From NCBI GenBank assembly GCA_023376005.1, contig CM042152.1:87696183-87760182 (forward strand): DNA of 64,000 nt, given 5' to 3'. Source of the DNA: Doryteuthis pealeii. Its lineage: Eukaryota; Mollusca; Cephalopoda; Myopsida; Loliginidae. A program made the translations under genes and the position numbers. The notes beneath the pieces were generated by a model. The model was not told the origin of the DNA. It made no database searches and worked only from the letters and a program-made list of their open reading frames with translations. This document shows, piece after piece, positions 20,893-32,570 of this stretch (positions are counted from its first letter, which is position 1; every line of letters begins with the position of its first letter).

Positions 20893-22350
20893 AGCTGATA
20901 TATCCGGGTTAAGGGATATATTCTGAAGTTCTAGTTGGTATATCATCACAGTATTAATTGGTACATCCATTGGTCAAGGGGTCATCTAGCGAGTAAAGTT
21001 ACCTTGTCAGCATAAGGTACTTGGACCAACACAGTGTTGACTATTTATATATATTGTAATATTAATATATTGTAAGTTTTAAAAAACATTATGTTCTGAC
21101 ATTTTTAGCTTCTTGTGTTATATCTTAAAAAAAAAAAATAGATTGAAAATATCTTGAATGTTATCTACAAATCTGACTTTAATTTTTTGGGTTCTGATAT
21201 ATCCGGGTTAAGGGATATATTCTGAAGTTCGTAGTTGGTATATCATCGCAGTATTAATTGGTACATCCATTGGTCAAGGTGTCGTCTAGCGAGTAAAGTT
21301 ACCTTGTCAGCATAAGGTCTGGTCAATCGAGTAAGTGTGGGTCGTCAGTCTAGAACCAACACAGTGTCGACTATTTATACATGAACTGTCCAACGAGATT
21401 ATAGCAATGGGAGTACCAAGGTATTTACATATTCATTATATCAGGTTCAATTTTTTTAAAATATCAAGAATATTTAGAAAAAAATGAAAAAGAAAAAACT
21501 AAATGAATTACTAAAACTTTTTTTTTTTACATTAACTTAAAAACTAAAATGAAAATATGTCCTTAATGTGTTAGTGTTGATCTTTATTAAAACTTTTATT
21601 AATGAAATATAAAGTTAATAATGTCAGTGATGAATTTATTGCTTAAATTTATCTGATATTTAACAACTACAAGTTGTCTGATATTTGAAAGTAAAGCCAG
21701 AAGAAAGAAATGACATGAAGATAAGGGATGAAGATAAGGGATGAAAAATAGATTGAAAATATCTTGAATGTTATCTACAAACTGACTTTAATTTTTTGGG
21801 TTCTGATATATCCGGGTAAAGGGATATATTCTGAAGTTCGTAGTTGGTATATCATCGCAGTATTAATTAGTACATCCGTTGGTCAAGGGGTCGTCTAGCG
21901 AGTAAAGTTAGCTTGTCAGCATAAGGTACTTGGACCAACACAGTGTCGACTATTTATATATATTGTAATATTAATATATTGTAAGTTTTAAAAAACATTA
22001 TGTTCTGACATTTTTAGCTTCTTGTGTTATGTCTTAAAAAAAAAAAAAAGATTCAAATATCTTGAATGTTATCTACAAATCTGACTTTAATTTTTTGGTT
22101 CTGATATATCCGGGTTAAGGGATATATTCTGAAGTTCGTAGTTGGTATATTATCGCAGTATTAATTGGTACATCCATTGGTCAAGGTGTCATCTAGCGAG
22201 TAGAGTTACCTTGTCAGCATAAGGTCTGGTCAATCGAGTAAGTGTGGGTCGTCAGTCTAGAACCAACACAGTGTCGACTATTTATACATGAACTGTCCAA
22301 TGAGATTATAGCAAGGGGGGTACCAAGGTATTTACATATTCATTATATCA
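20893..22350 (+). repeat. Family I block: four units in a duplicated two-unit arrangement
   Basis: Units begin with the palindromic ATATATCC-GGGTTAA-GGGATATAT and run through GTCTAGCGAGTAAAGTTA to GTCGACTATTTATA. Short units (about 20893-21050, 21803-21960) are each followed by the same roughly 140-bp spacer and then a long unit (21195-21448, 22101-22350). The two pairs are therefore a duplication of about 550 bp separated by about 350 bp. There is no coding potential and the class is unknown. Confidence 0.85.
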
Positions 22351-22859
22351 ATAGCAAAACTTCTTTCTATTACACTAAAAGGAGGGGCTCAGGATCAATC
22401 CTTGATAACAGACCCCTTACAAGAGAATACCATTAAAGTTAAGCTATTTTTGGCACAACTCACCCACATGTAGAAAAGTTCTCAAAATAAAATTGATCTC
22501 ACGTAGAAACCTGTAATAACATTGAAGAAGTGGGTATTGATAATTATATATTTAGCAAAACTCTGTAAAAATTATCAATACATCAGATGCAAATGTCATG
22601 GTTTTTGTTTGAAATCCAATAAATTCTCACATTATCAAAGAATTATTTAATGAAAATTTTCATTAAAAAAAAAAAAGAAAAGATTGGATAGATTTTTTAC
22701 AACCTTGAACCACATCTTAATTCCAAACAAAAAAAAAATGAGTGAAATAAAACCTGAACAGACAACTGTTATGAGAAAAAACATAAACAAAAGAGGAAAA
22801 TACAAAATTATTTGTACAGTATGAAAAGTTTTTTAAAAAATGGTTACAAGTTTAACTTC

Positions 22860-23420
22860 TTGAATGTTTTTTTGGTGACAAAGATTTATTCAAACTTACA
22901 ATTCTTGCCATAGATTTTCAATAGGATTCAAGTCAGAACTTATTGGAGGTGTTCGGAGAGGCCCCCTCTGATCAATCGGCTGGTCACGTCAAGCCCTAGC
23001 ATCTATATGATTTCCCAACCCTATTGCCCTTATAGCAAGCCCCAACCCCTTTTTATCATATGGGTGCTAGAAGGCGGTGCTGCGGGTCTACATGTCCTGG
23101 GAATGACGTTAAACTCTATTTGATGGTGAGGTTCCAGTTTTGGAGGTTTGGGGAATGTGGAGCGCCCCTTCATCACCATTGCTCCCTGGTCAACTCTGAC
23201 CCGGAGTGGTAGTACCTGTTAGGGTCCCATCTATGGGTTAAATAGAAAAATGTATTTATAAAAAAATAGTATTATCCATTAAGAATTGATTTATTTCAAA
23301 ACTTTATCAGCATTAAATGACCCACTGAGGTTGATATGCCGTAAAACAAAACAAACAAACAAATCATTGGAGGTCTTGACAGAATCTTTTTTTGTTTTTC
23401 TGAAGTCATGCAGACATATG
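22860..23420 (-). pseudogene. Tc1-like transposase C-terminal fragment, split by family D
   Basis: Joining 22860-22950 with 23375-23420 on the minus strand gives PPISSDLNPIENLWQEL, matching the Tc1 hallmark around the third catalytic residue (PDLNPIENLW; P is changed to S). A family D copy interrupts it with a 9-bp duplication ATTGGAGGT. Upstream coding sequence is too degraded to recognise. Confidence 0.75.
22951..23365 (+). mobile_element. Family D retroposon, copy 2
   Basis: It ends ATATGCCGTAAAAC plus an AAACAAAC tail. The flanking direct repeat is ATTGGAGGT (22942-22950 and 23366-23374). It is 5'-truncated relative to 14641 and 35940, starting near GTTCGGAGAGGCCCCC. Confidence 0.88.
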
Positions 23421-23630
23421 TTTCTGTCCCTATAAATTTTCAAGATAATTTAGTTGGTTGATTATTTTTGGGGCATGATAACCCTTTTTGGTTATTTTCA
23501 GCCAAAGTCAGCCTTTTATATACTTGTTCAACTTCGGGTATATAAATGGGAATCAGAGTGTAGTGTCTGTACCCATGGAAATTTCATTTTTAAAATTATA
23601 AGGTACAAAATATACCGGGGAAAATAGTTT

Positions 23631-23886
23631 ATATATCCGGGTTAAGGGATATATTCTGAAGTTTGTATTTGGTATATTATCGCAGTAGTAGCTGGTACAT
23701 AGAAATAGCAATCCGTCTGTCATGGTGTCATCTAGCGAGTAAAGTTAGCTTGTAGGCATTAGGTCATCAGCTATCGAGTAAGTGTAGGTCTAGGTTCAAC
23801 ACAGTGGTCGACTATTTATACATGACACTGTCCAATCAGATTATAGTGAGGGGGTAACAAGGTATTTACATATTCATTATATCAAT
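23631..23886 (+). repeat. Family I, fifth and most diverged unit
   Basis: ATATATCCGGGTTAAGGGAT, CTAGCGAGTAAAGTTAGC, GTCGACTATTTATACATGA and GTATTTACATATTCATTATA are in the same order as in the long units. It has extra insertions and lies about 1.3 kb from the block. Confidence 0.8.
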
Positions 23887-23984
23887 AGTAATTATTTCCA
23901 AGAGTACAAAATATCTTCTTTTAAATAATAAAAACCAGCACTTGTCTTTTATCATATTATTTATTTACATCTTATATAAATTTA

Positions 23985-24575
23985 CTTAACCCCTCCACAC
24001 AAGCAGGATTTTCTAAGTGAAGGATAACAGGTTTAAATACAGTGTTTTGGTTTGTTTTACGGCATATCAACCTCAGTGGGTTATTTAATGCCAATAAAGT
24101 TTTGAATAAATCAATTCTTAATGGATAATACAATTTTTTTATAAATACATTTTTCTATTTAACCCATTGGGACCCTAACAGGTACTTCCGGACTAGGGAG
24201 CAATGGTGATGAAGGGGTGCTCCACATTCCCCAGACCTCCAAAACTGGAACCTCACCATCAGATAGAGTTTAACCAGGACATGTAGACCCGCAGCCATAA
24301 CACCCATATGAAAAAAGGGTTGGGGCTTGTAAAGGCAATAGGGTTGGGAAATCATATAGTGCTAGGGCTTGACGTGACCAGCCGATTGATCGGAGGGGGC
24401 CTCTCTACCGACCGTCTAGCCCAAGATAGGGCCAATATACACATAGGTTGAGAATAGTTGGTTTTATATCTTTCCCAAGAATATTAGTGTTATATGGAAT
24501 TTAAACTGCCTTGTACAGGATTTGAACTCAGGTTCTTTTCCTATGATAGTAACCATTACAGCACCAGCACCACCT
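23985..24575 (-). mobile_element. SINE family C copy interrupted by family D
   Basis: The inverted tail (CCCTCCACACAAGCAGGAT, GATAACAGGTTTAAATACAG) ends at about 24043. The rest of the body and the tRNA head (ATCTTTCCCAAGAATATTAG, CAGGATTTGAACTC, GTAACCATTACA) resume at about 24430. Part of the middle is missing at the junction. Confidence 0.75.
24044..24425 (-). mobile_element. Family D retroposon, copy 3
   Basis: It has the standard tail end (TGCCGTAAAAC-AAACC on the minus strand) and body, with a few internal deletions. It is nested in the SINE C copy. Confidence 0.85.
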
Positions 24576-24994
24576 TTATCAATATATTATATACCTGCTG
24601 TCTGTTAAGTGGATGTGCAGCCAGTATTCATGCAAAAAAATAAGTCAACAGACCCTGTTGAATTAATGTTTATTGTCCATAAACACACAAACAGAACTAT
24701 CATTTATTAATATAAAACTTCAAATACTCGAAGCCTTATATATCAAACAAAACAAACCCACCTTTAACAAGATAAACTTTGAAACCAGTCAACATGTCCT
24801 CAAATGGCTATAATTTCCCACCAATCCTCCTTCCACCATTCCTCTTACATTCTTATAAACTTGTGAGCCTCCCCTCCTACAAATTTCTACTGCCACTGTT
24901 CGTTTTAAACGGAACTTGTGAGCCCCTCCCCTACTAATTCCTACGGCTACTACTTGTTTTAAAAGCGAGACAACAGAAATATTCAACCAGTTCC

Positions 24995-25040
24995 ACACCT
25001 GATGATGGCACAAAGATGTGCAAAAAGCGCTCGTGAAAAA
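24995..25040 (+). repeat. Family M hairpin motif, copy 2
   Basis: CTGATGA, an extra T, a hairpin on GCAC/GTGC, AAAA, then GCGCTCGTGA. It matches the family M core at 43560-43605 (inverted). No helix III consistent with a hammerhead can form, so I call it a lookalike or decayed copy. Confidence 0.5.
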
Positions 25041-25164
25041 ACTTTTGGTGGATTGCTACACCAATTCCACCCTGACATCAAAAAGATGGCCAGACAATTA
25101 GAAAGGATCAACAAAAACTCGCCCAACAAGAATTGTCAGTAGAGTTTAACAAAACATGTTTGAT

Positions 25165-25800
25165 ATAAAACTATATATAGAAATAGGAAAAACAGAATGT
25201 TCCAAAAAATCTGAATTTATTTTGTTTATGCCGACATTTAAACATTTCAGTTTACATAAAATATTTTTCAGAACAATATGATAAAAAGAAGAGAAAAAAT
25301 ATTTTGTTGTTCAAAAGGTGATGGATGTTTAATAAATTCATATTTTTGGGAACATTGTTTTTTTCTTATTTCTATATATTGTCAGATAAACACTCACATG
25401 CCCAGCGAAAGTGATCGTCTGTTTACATTTTCCTTCGCACACACACACACACAACGTAACAGAGTGTCTATGTCTCTTTACAAGCGTTGTCTTAGTGTTT
25501 GTCATAATTTTAAACATCCAAAGAATGCTAGTTTTTTATTCAACATTTTTTAAATAGATTGACCGACAAAGCAAAAGACTCTAACAGTCTTCTTATTCTC
25601 TGTGATAAATTTATTTTTCCTCAAATTAACAAAAGCCCTGATGAAGATCTATTGAAACGGATTGAAACACTGCAGCGTTGGCAAAATAAATGTCACTCGT
25701 TTTATGAAGTTGTGTTTTTTAAATTTTTCTCCATATTACATACTGTCGGATTCACTTCCATTTTCTCTTCACATTGTCAGATTGATATCCATATTTTACC
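25165..25800 (+). repeat. Family A repeat, copy 2
   Basis: The left part (25170-25340) aligns with 6258-6420. The right part (25625-25770) aligns with the right arm of copy 1, ending TACTGTCGGATTCACTTCC. The middle, including a (CA)n run at 25439-25454, has no recognisable protein. Confidence 0.7.
25634..25685 (+). ncRNA. Hammerhead-like ribozyme motif in family A copy 2
   Basis: GCC, CTGATGA, an extra A, helix II GATC/GATT, GAAA, helix III ACAC/GCGT around TGCA (one mismatch), then T and GGC closing helix I with GCC. Compared with copy 1, helix II changes G-C to A-U by changes on both sides, which keeps pairing and supports a conserved RNA fold. Confidence 0.5.
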
Positions 25801-27933
25801 CCCATAAAACTATATGTAAATATTAATGCCAAGACATGTATGAGTGTTTGTGCATGTAATTCCCATTGAATATCAGTCTTGATTTATAAGGAAGTACAAT
25901 ACCTACTTTTCATTCTGGTTTATGTGACATAAAGACATTGGGTTTTTAATGTCAGAGAAGGCTTCAGTAAAAAAAAAAAGAAAAGAAAATGATAAAGTAC
26001 TTTGGCTAAGCCATAGACATCTGGAAGTTTACTTGACCTTTGCTCTTTGGGTTTGAGAAAGAGTTACTGTCTGAGGGAGGATTCCCCAGGTTTTTACTTT
26101 GTTATTGTCACAACAGTGAAGCAATAAATCTGTTTATTTTATTTATTTATTATTTTATTTATTTATTATTTTTTTTTTTTGGTTTAAAAATATTTCTTCT
26201 ATTTTTGAAAACTCATCTTTTTCAGTGTTTTCTACCAGATATTATGCAACTTTTCTTTTTACTTTTGTATGTTATTAAACATTTTAAACATTTTTCTGCT
26301 TCTTCCAAGACGATGTTTATCCAAATGACAGACAAATCCTTTGTCCAAGCAACACACTCGAAATACACTCAAAAATAAATAAATAAATAAAATAAATGAA
26401 TAAATGAAAACAAAATATCTACTAAAGAATCTTTGATGATGATGATGTATGCCTCTAAGAGTCATGTGAAAATGTTTTGACTTTGTAAAGAACTATTTTT
26501 TGATCCTTCCAAATTACTTTGCTTCTTGAAAGATTTGGAATCAAATTCTCTTATAAATAAAAAATAAAAAATAAAAAAAAAAAAAAAAAGAATTTGAAAG
26601 TCTGTAGCAGAAAATATTCACACAGCTTATTTTAAGACTTTTTTTTTCAAATTTATTTGTTGCAAGATTATTTTTATTCAATATTTTCATTACAAACTGT
26701 TGATTCTGGAGCCAATTTCAAGCAAGATGCTTGTGCTAATCTATTAGAAATATCTTGAAAAAAAAAAAAAAAACCCAACTGATTCTTCATTCTTCTGTAA
26801 AAGCAGGACTGAATATCTGCTTTTATAACTTGAAAGAAAATAGAACATCAAAACTCTGCACCTACTAAGTGCAACCATTTACAGGATTACTATCAACGAT
26901 TCAGGATAATTATTTCTGCAATTTGTCAAATCTTAAATGTAACCCACTTTGATAAAAAAACCTAAAAGCATTTGCTCTGCTCTTGCTTCAAGAAACTTCA
27001 GAGAAAATACGGTGCTCAGAAAATACAGGAAATCCCTGTAAAAAAAAAAAAATCTCCACACACTTTATCAGATCATAATATCAGATCTTTTTTTTCTTTT
27101 GGTGAAAATTGGCTTTAGAAATCGATGATAAAAAGATTTAACTTTGAACAAAGAAAATTTACATCAACATGGTTAGAATTGGGACTAAGTATTAGCTGTT
27201 ATTGATATTTATTGAGCTAAGTATGGTACAAGGCCAAATAGTTAAAAAAAATGTGAATATGAAGATCATGTTGCTTCAATCTTCTAATGGAGAGGATTTA
27301 TCTGCCCAAATATACTAAACTTTCCCAAAGTGTGAACACCAACCATTAGCACCAATGAAAAATGTTACTATATATAATATATATATATATATTCTAAGCC
27401 CAGTTGGTAGGGGGTGAAGTGTAAGTGCTGGGTTTGAGCAGACATTTCGGTGATGGAAAACTTCCAAAACAGATTTTTTATGGAGGAAGGGTAAATCCAA
27501 AACATCTCCGTAATTCCAAAATAAGATACAAGGACTGATTGAAGATGTCACTTAAAGCAGCAAATATCTCAGCTAATGTGTGGGGAGCAACAGGCAAGTA
27601 ATTGTGATCACTGGAGGGCAGCTGGTTTATGTCGGAAGAAATCTCTTTTGAACAATACCAAATTGAAAATTAAAAGATCTTTCCCGGAAAGACCTTGAAT
27701 AACCTACTAAGTCATAAAGAAGAATTGGATAGAAAGAATCTATTTGACACAAATTTCTCAGGTCAATTTGTCTGTTAAAATTGAGATTTCGAGATGATCA
27801 CAACTAGAATAAGCTCAGTCCTATTTAGTGATCATCCTACACACATTACTAAAACAACCAATATTAATGCCACAAATCTGGTCTTAAACCCAACAAAGCT
27901 CTGATGGCTTAACCTATTAATTATTACTAAATT
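25801..27933. other. AT-rich stretch, no recognised gene
   Basis: It holds (TTTA)n runs near 26135-26170 and 26372-26405, several poly-A/T runs and a TA run at about 27374-27392. ORFs here are short and low-complexity. Confidence 0.6.
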
Positions 27934-27960
27934 AGTTCAATTGGACATATAGCCTAGTGG
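27934..27960 (+). repeat. Family H head fragment
   Basis: TTCAATTGGACATATAGCCT then AGTGGAT matches the start of the H copy at 49978 and is cut by the family D sequence that follows. Confidence 0.6.
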
Positions 27961-28256
27961 ATATTCCCCAAACCTCCAAAACTGGAACCTCACCATCAGA
28001 TAACGTTTAACATCATTCCCAGGACATGTAGACCCGCAGTCACCGCCTTCTAGCACCCATATGATAAAAAGGGGTTGGGGCTTGCCATAAGGGCAATAGG
28101 GTTGGGAAAATCATATAGGTGCTAGGGCTTGACGTGACCAGCCGATTGATCAGTCCAAGAAAGGTCCAAAATGAAGTATTGCAAGTCGTGAACTACTCAT
28201 CCACCTGGGCTCTATCCTTAAGCATCACGGGTTGCCGTGCACGGCCAACAGGAGTT
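27961..28256 (-). mobile_element. Family D retroposon fragment, copy 4
   Basis: D body without the shared 3' tail, extending to the region of GGCTCTATCCTTAAGCATCA. It is joined to copy 5 in opposite orientation. Confidence 0.8.
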
Positions 28257-28680
28257 AAGCCCCTCCGATCAATCGGCTGGTCATTGTCAAGCCTTAGCAC
28301 CCATATGATTGTCCCAATCCTATTGCCCTTATGACAAACCCCCAACCCTTTTTATCATATATGTGCTAGAAGGCAGTGGCTGAGGGTCTTCATGTCCTGG
28401 GTATGTCATTAAACTATCTGATGGTGAAGTCCCAATTCTGTAGCTCTGGAGAATGTGGAGTACCCCTTCATCACCATTACTCCGAGGTCAACTATGACCC
28501 GGAGTGGTATTACCTGTTAGGGTCCCATCTAAGGGTTAAACAGAAAAAAATAAGTTTAAAAAATATCTTTAAAAAAATTGAATACCCATCAACAATCAAT
28601 ATAACAAAAGCGTCTTTGGCATAAAATAACCCAATGGGTTGACATGCCATAAAACCCAACCAAACAACCAACCAAAGTTA
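28257..28680 (+). mobile_element. Family D retroposon, copy 5
   Basis: It begins CCCCTCCGATCAATCGGC and ends ACATGCCATAAAACCCAACC plus AAACAACC tail repeats. The tail end is a variant of the one in the other copies (GGGTTGACATGCC). Confidence 0.85.
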
Positions 28681-29540
28681 AGCAGTACTTAAATGAGTGA
28701 GCATGTAAAACCTACAGGTACTGTAAGCAACCTCAGGTCTGAGAAAAAGATTGACCTCAGGGTAAAATAACCCAAAAAGTGTTGATGCCAACTAACCAAC
28801 CATTATCTGGTCACAAAAATTTAAAAAAAAAATAGTCATTCATGATTTGATTTGGAGATTTTTTGCCAGACATTTCTTCCAGGAATTTATGAATTATGAT
28901 TTGGAATTGCCATTTGGCTTCTGTTTAATGAGCTTCATCATTTACATCTAATTAGTTAATTAATTGGGGTTAATTTTCTTACTGGAGTTAAATGGAAAAA
29001 AAACAAAACAAATCATATAATACTCAAGATATTATGATTGGATATTGAACAATTAACAAAGACGATTAAGAATTAATTATCAATTACTCAAATATTTTTT
29101 GGATTTGGTGATATTTTCATTAATTATGTGTTAACATTGTTTAATGGACAAGTAAGATGTGTATCTTCAGCTGATGAAAAGAAATGTATATGCATACATA
29201 CCGATACGGTTTCAGAAGTAATGCTATTCAAAAAGGCACACCTAAAACATTTATATACATAATTCAGTGTTTTCTTACTTATCTTCTATCCTAGGTGTGT
29301 ATCAATTTCATCAGTAAACCAGAAAAAAAAACAGTTCTTAAATAAATAATAAACTAATTGAAAGGCAAAGCAATTAGATTCTTGTAAGGATTTTTTATGC
29401 CAAACAGAACAAGACCATATAACGAAAATAAAAATGCATTGCATTTTATCAATAAGATCATAACAGTTGTTTCATTGACTGTCCCTGATTATATTAATGA
29501 GAAAGGAGAGAGCAAAAACAATGAAAACTGTGTGAGTGTG
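28681..29540. other. No recognised gene; one 3'-module fragment
   Basis: 28745-28790 (GGTAAAATAACCC, GTTGATGCC) is a short copy of the family D 3' module. Otherwise AT-rich. CTGATGA at 29171 is followed by a large palindrome but has no helix II. Confidence 0.5.
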
Positions 29541-29546
29541 TGTAAG

Positions 29547-29760
29547 GGGTGTAGTGGTATACTGGTTATTGTTGAAAACAATAGACTTGGCATGGCAAGT
29601 TCAAACTCTGGAAAAGGCGGTTTGCATTTTAGTTTGTTCCTATGCCCTTAGTAAAGTCTTGTATTCTCTGGTTATGGGTAAAATAATAGGGCAGACTAAA
29701 CTTTTTAGCCAAGGCAGAGTAACTGGTTTATGTAAGATAAACTTGAGGATGTTTGTTCAA
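29547..29760 (+). mobile_element. SINE family C, diverged copy
   Basis: Head-like GGTGTAGTGGTATACTGG and AAGTTCAAACTCTGG, then CTATGCCCTTAG and GGTTATGGGTAAAATAATAG. It is clearly older than the other C copies. Confidence 0.65.
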
Positions 29761-29850
29761 AGAATCTGTGGTATACTGGTGGATAATTCTTTTGTCAGCA
29801 GCTCATTCAATTCAAAGTTTTTTTTTTCGCCGCATATAACATAGATAAAA

Positions 29851-30215
29851 AGATTTGGTTTGGTTTGGTTTGTTTGTTCTGTGGCATATCAACCTCAGTG
29901 GGTCATTTAATGCCGATAAAGTTTTGAAATAAATCAATTCTTAATGGATAATACAATTTTGTTTATCAACTCATGTTTTTCTATTTAACCCATAACAGGT
30001 ACTACCACTCTGGTACAGAGTGGACCAGGGAGCAATGGTGATGAAGAGGTGTTCCAAACCTCCAAAACTGGAACCTCACCATCAGATAGAGTTTAACGTC
30101 ATTCCCAGGACATGTAGACCCTCAGCCACCGCCTTCTAGCACCCATATGATAAAAAGTGTTGTGGCTTGCTATAAGAGCAATAGGGTTGGGGGAATCATA
30201 TAGGTGCTAGGGCTC
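29851..30215 (-). mobile_element. Family D retroposon, copy 6
   Basis: Shared tail end with three GGTTT units on the plus strand; it stops near ATAGGTGCTAGGGCT. Confidence 0.85.
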
Positions 30216-30259
30216 CTGGTGTAGTTTAATGGTCATCATTGGTGCAAGTGGATGAAAAT

Positions 30260-30263
<4 letters not shown>

Positions 30264-30308
<45 letters not shown>
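30264..30308. repeat. (GT)n(AT)n microsatellite
   Basis: A short GT run passes into a longer AT run between two family D copies. Confidence 0.9.
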
Positions 30309-30311
<3 letters not shown>

Positions 30312-30437
30312 CGCTAAACAGTCAGAAGAACCAAATGTGTTTTTTTCACTGCTCCAAGAATTAGCAATATATCTATTGTTTTTAAAGCATATAAGGGAAG
30401 TGACGATTATTATGTTTCATTTATTTATTTATTTATT

Positions 30438-30848
30438 AGTTGATTTGGTTTTGTTTTGTTTTACGGCATATCAATCTCAGTGGGTCATTTAATGCCAAAC
30501 AAAGTTGTGAAATAAATTCATTATTAATGCATAATACAATTGTTTATAAACTCATGTTTTTCTATTTAACCCATAGATGGGACCCTAACAGGTACTACCA
30601 CTCTGGGTCAGAGTGGACCAGGGAGCAATGGTGATGAAGGGGTGCTCCACATTCCCCAAACCTCCAAAACTGGAACCTCACCATCAGATAGAGTTTAACG
30701 TCATTCCCAGGACACGTAGACCTGCAGCCACCGTCTTCTAGCACCCATATGATAAAAAGGGATTGGGGCTTGCCATAGGGTTGGGAAAATCATATAGGTG
30801 CTAGGGCTTGACGTGGCCAGCCGATTGATCGGAGGGGGTCTCTCCGAT
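30438..30848 (-). mobile_element. Family D retroposon, copy 7
   Basis: Shared tail end; the 5' limit is near GGAGGGGGTCTCTCCGAT. GATATTTATTAGTTGA after the element resembles ATTTATTTATTAGTTGATTT before it, a possible imperfect target duplication. Confidence 0.85.
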
Positions 30849-31005
30849 ATTTATTAGTTGAATCACATCAATTCATATGCAATTATCTACATTTAAGTAT
30901 GTGGAAATGTAGGTTTACTGCTACTCACTTATCATTGCATTATTTGGTAATGTCACATTTCATAACAGACCTGTATATTTTTTAACAGACCTTGAAACAA
31001 ACAAA

Positions 31006-31008
<3 letters not shown>

Positions 31009-31040
<32 letters not shown>
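31009..31040. repeat. (AT)n microsatellite
   Basis: An AT run that directly touches the left arm of foldback K. Confidence 0.9.
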
Positions 31041-31043
<3 letters not shown>

Positions 31044-31589
31044 TTTAACATTTTGAAAAAACAATTAGTAATTATTATCTGCTGACAGAATCTGTTTCGA
31101 CACCTTAGTAGAAGGGTCATCATCAACGAGCAAAATATATGAAAGAAGGGAAAAAACGTTGGAAGAGAATAGGGGGTACACACACTGGAATGCTTGAATT
31201 TTTTAAATGCGCATACTGTTTCAAAAATAAAATAAATTTTATTTTTAAAAATCAGAAGCATTTTTAATCCAAAAATAAACTCAAAAAGAGTTTGGTGTAA
31301 ATATATAAAAAAGTGTAAGAGATTATCAAAAATGTTCAAAATATAATCCAGCTATTAAGTTGTTTACATGTCCACAGCACAATTGAAAGATGTTAAGTTT
31401 CAAAAAGTTTGTGGTGTCGGTAAATTTCCAGTGTGTGTTTGTACCCCCTATTCTCTTCCAACGTTTTTTTTTTATCCCTTCTTTCTTTCATATATTTTGC
31501 TCGTTGATGATGACCCTTCTACTAAGGTGTCGAAACAGATTCTGTCAGCAGATAATAATTACTAATTGTTTTTTCAAAATGTTAAATTC
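31041..31589. repeat. Family K foldback repeat
   Basis: Near-identical inverted arms of about 150-165 bp (31041-31190 and 31424-31589) surround a 230-bp centre. Each arm carries the same hammerhead-like core in opposite orientation. Both outer edges are followed by AT microsatellites, and the right end continues with CTGTCGGATTAATTTCC, like families A and L. Inverted terminal copies with such cores are seen in some Penelope-like elements; no coding part is left. Confidence 0.85.
31499..31550 (+). ncRNA. Hammerhead-like ribozyme motif in family K
   Basis: GCT, then (C)GTTGATGA with C3 disturbed by a GT insertion, an extra T, helix II GACCC/GGTGTC (a decayed GACCC/GGGTC), GAAA, helix III ACAG-ATT-CTGT, C as the nucleotide before the predicted cleavage (GUC), and AGC to close helix I. 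The inverted arm has the same sequence at about 31080-31130. The core defect makes activity doubtful. Confidence 0.45.
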
Positions 31590-31617
31590 ATTCTGTCGGA
31601 TTAATTTCCATTTATTT

Positions 31618-31621
<4 letters not shown>

Positions 31622-31668
<47 letters not shown>
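31622..31668. repeat. (AT)n microsatellite
   Basis: Nearly pure AT run after the right end of foldback K. Confidence 0.95.
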
Positions 31669-31669
<1 letters not shown>

Positions 31670-31679
31670 TGAATAGGTA

Positions 31680-32570
31680 GGTAAAGTGATGTCATTTAAA
31701 AGGTCTGTATTTTAACACAGTTGTAATTTTACCAGGTACCTGTCTATATTTTAAGTCAATGTAACATAAGTATTGTTTTTTTTTTATATATATGAAGAAC
31801 TTATTGGCAATTGTCAGCAGTATATTAGGAGCTCTTATGTTTGTGTCTTAAATGTAAATATAGAATGATAAAAAAATACTTAATTTCAATATCTCTGATA
31901 AGTTGGATTTCATTGGTTGATGAAGAGGAGGAAGAGGAGAAAGACTTACTTTGTTTTGATGCTGGAAAAACTTGTTGAAATAAATATATAAAATATCACT
32001 CACCTGAAAAAGAAAAAAAAAATTTTTTTTAATATATCATTTATAATAAGCAACAGTTAAATAAAGTGCATAATTTATTAAAAACAAAAATAAACAAATA
32101 TTGATTATTTCCTATAACTTCAACCTTAAGAAAGAGGAACCACTCTGATTGACTGATAACTTATTTATTTATTTATTGATCTACTAGGAAAAAGAAGTTA
32201 GGGTTAAGGTTTAGGGTTTAGGGTTTAGGCTTAGTTTAATGGGAAAATTGTAAGTTAGTGGTGGGATTAATTTGTTCCCAGTATAGTTCATACTTGTTTG
32301 CTTTTGTTCCACTGATAGCAGAAAAAATCATTGTTTTACAATATCTTGCAATGTTTTTACTGACGTTCTCAATTAATGAGGTAAATGGAGCTTATCTTAC
32401 CTGTTGGTGCAGGTTAAGGGTTATAATTTCAATTTAATATTAATTCTATTTGAATAAATTGATAATCTTTTCTGGATTCAAATGATAAGATTTTTGATCA
32501 ATTTTATATCTAAATGTATTATAAACAAGGATTTTGGGAGGTTTCATATAAGACAATTTTTAAAACTAAA
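31680..32570. other. No recognised gene; short telomere-like run
   Basis: AT-rich. TTAGGGTTAAGG and following TTTAGGG units at 32200-32228 look like a degenerate interstitial telomere-type run, too short to interpret. Confidence 0.5.

Noticed and set aside
29171..29210. Another hammerhead candidate (CTGATGA ... GAAA with a long palindromic helix III)
   Set aside because: Only three bases separate CTGATGA from GAAA, so helix II cannot form.
32200..32230. Interstitial telomere repeat
   Set aside because: Only a few degenerate TTTAGGG/TTAGGG units; similar short runs occur in the MITE at 41013 and in family G.
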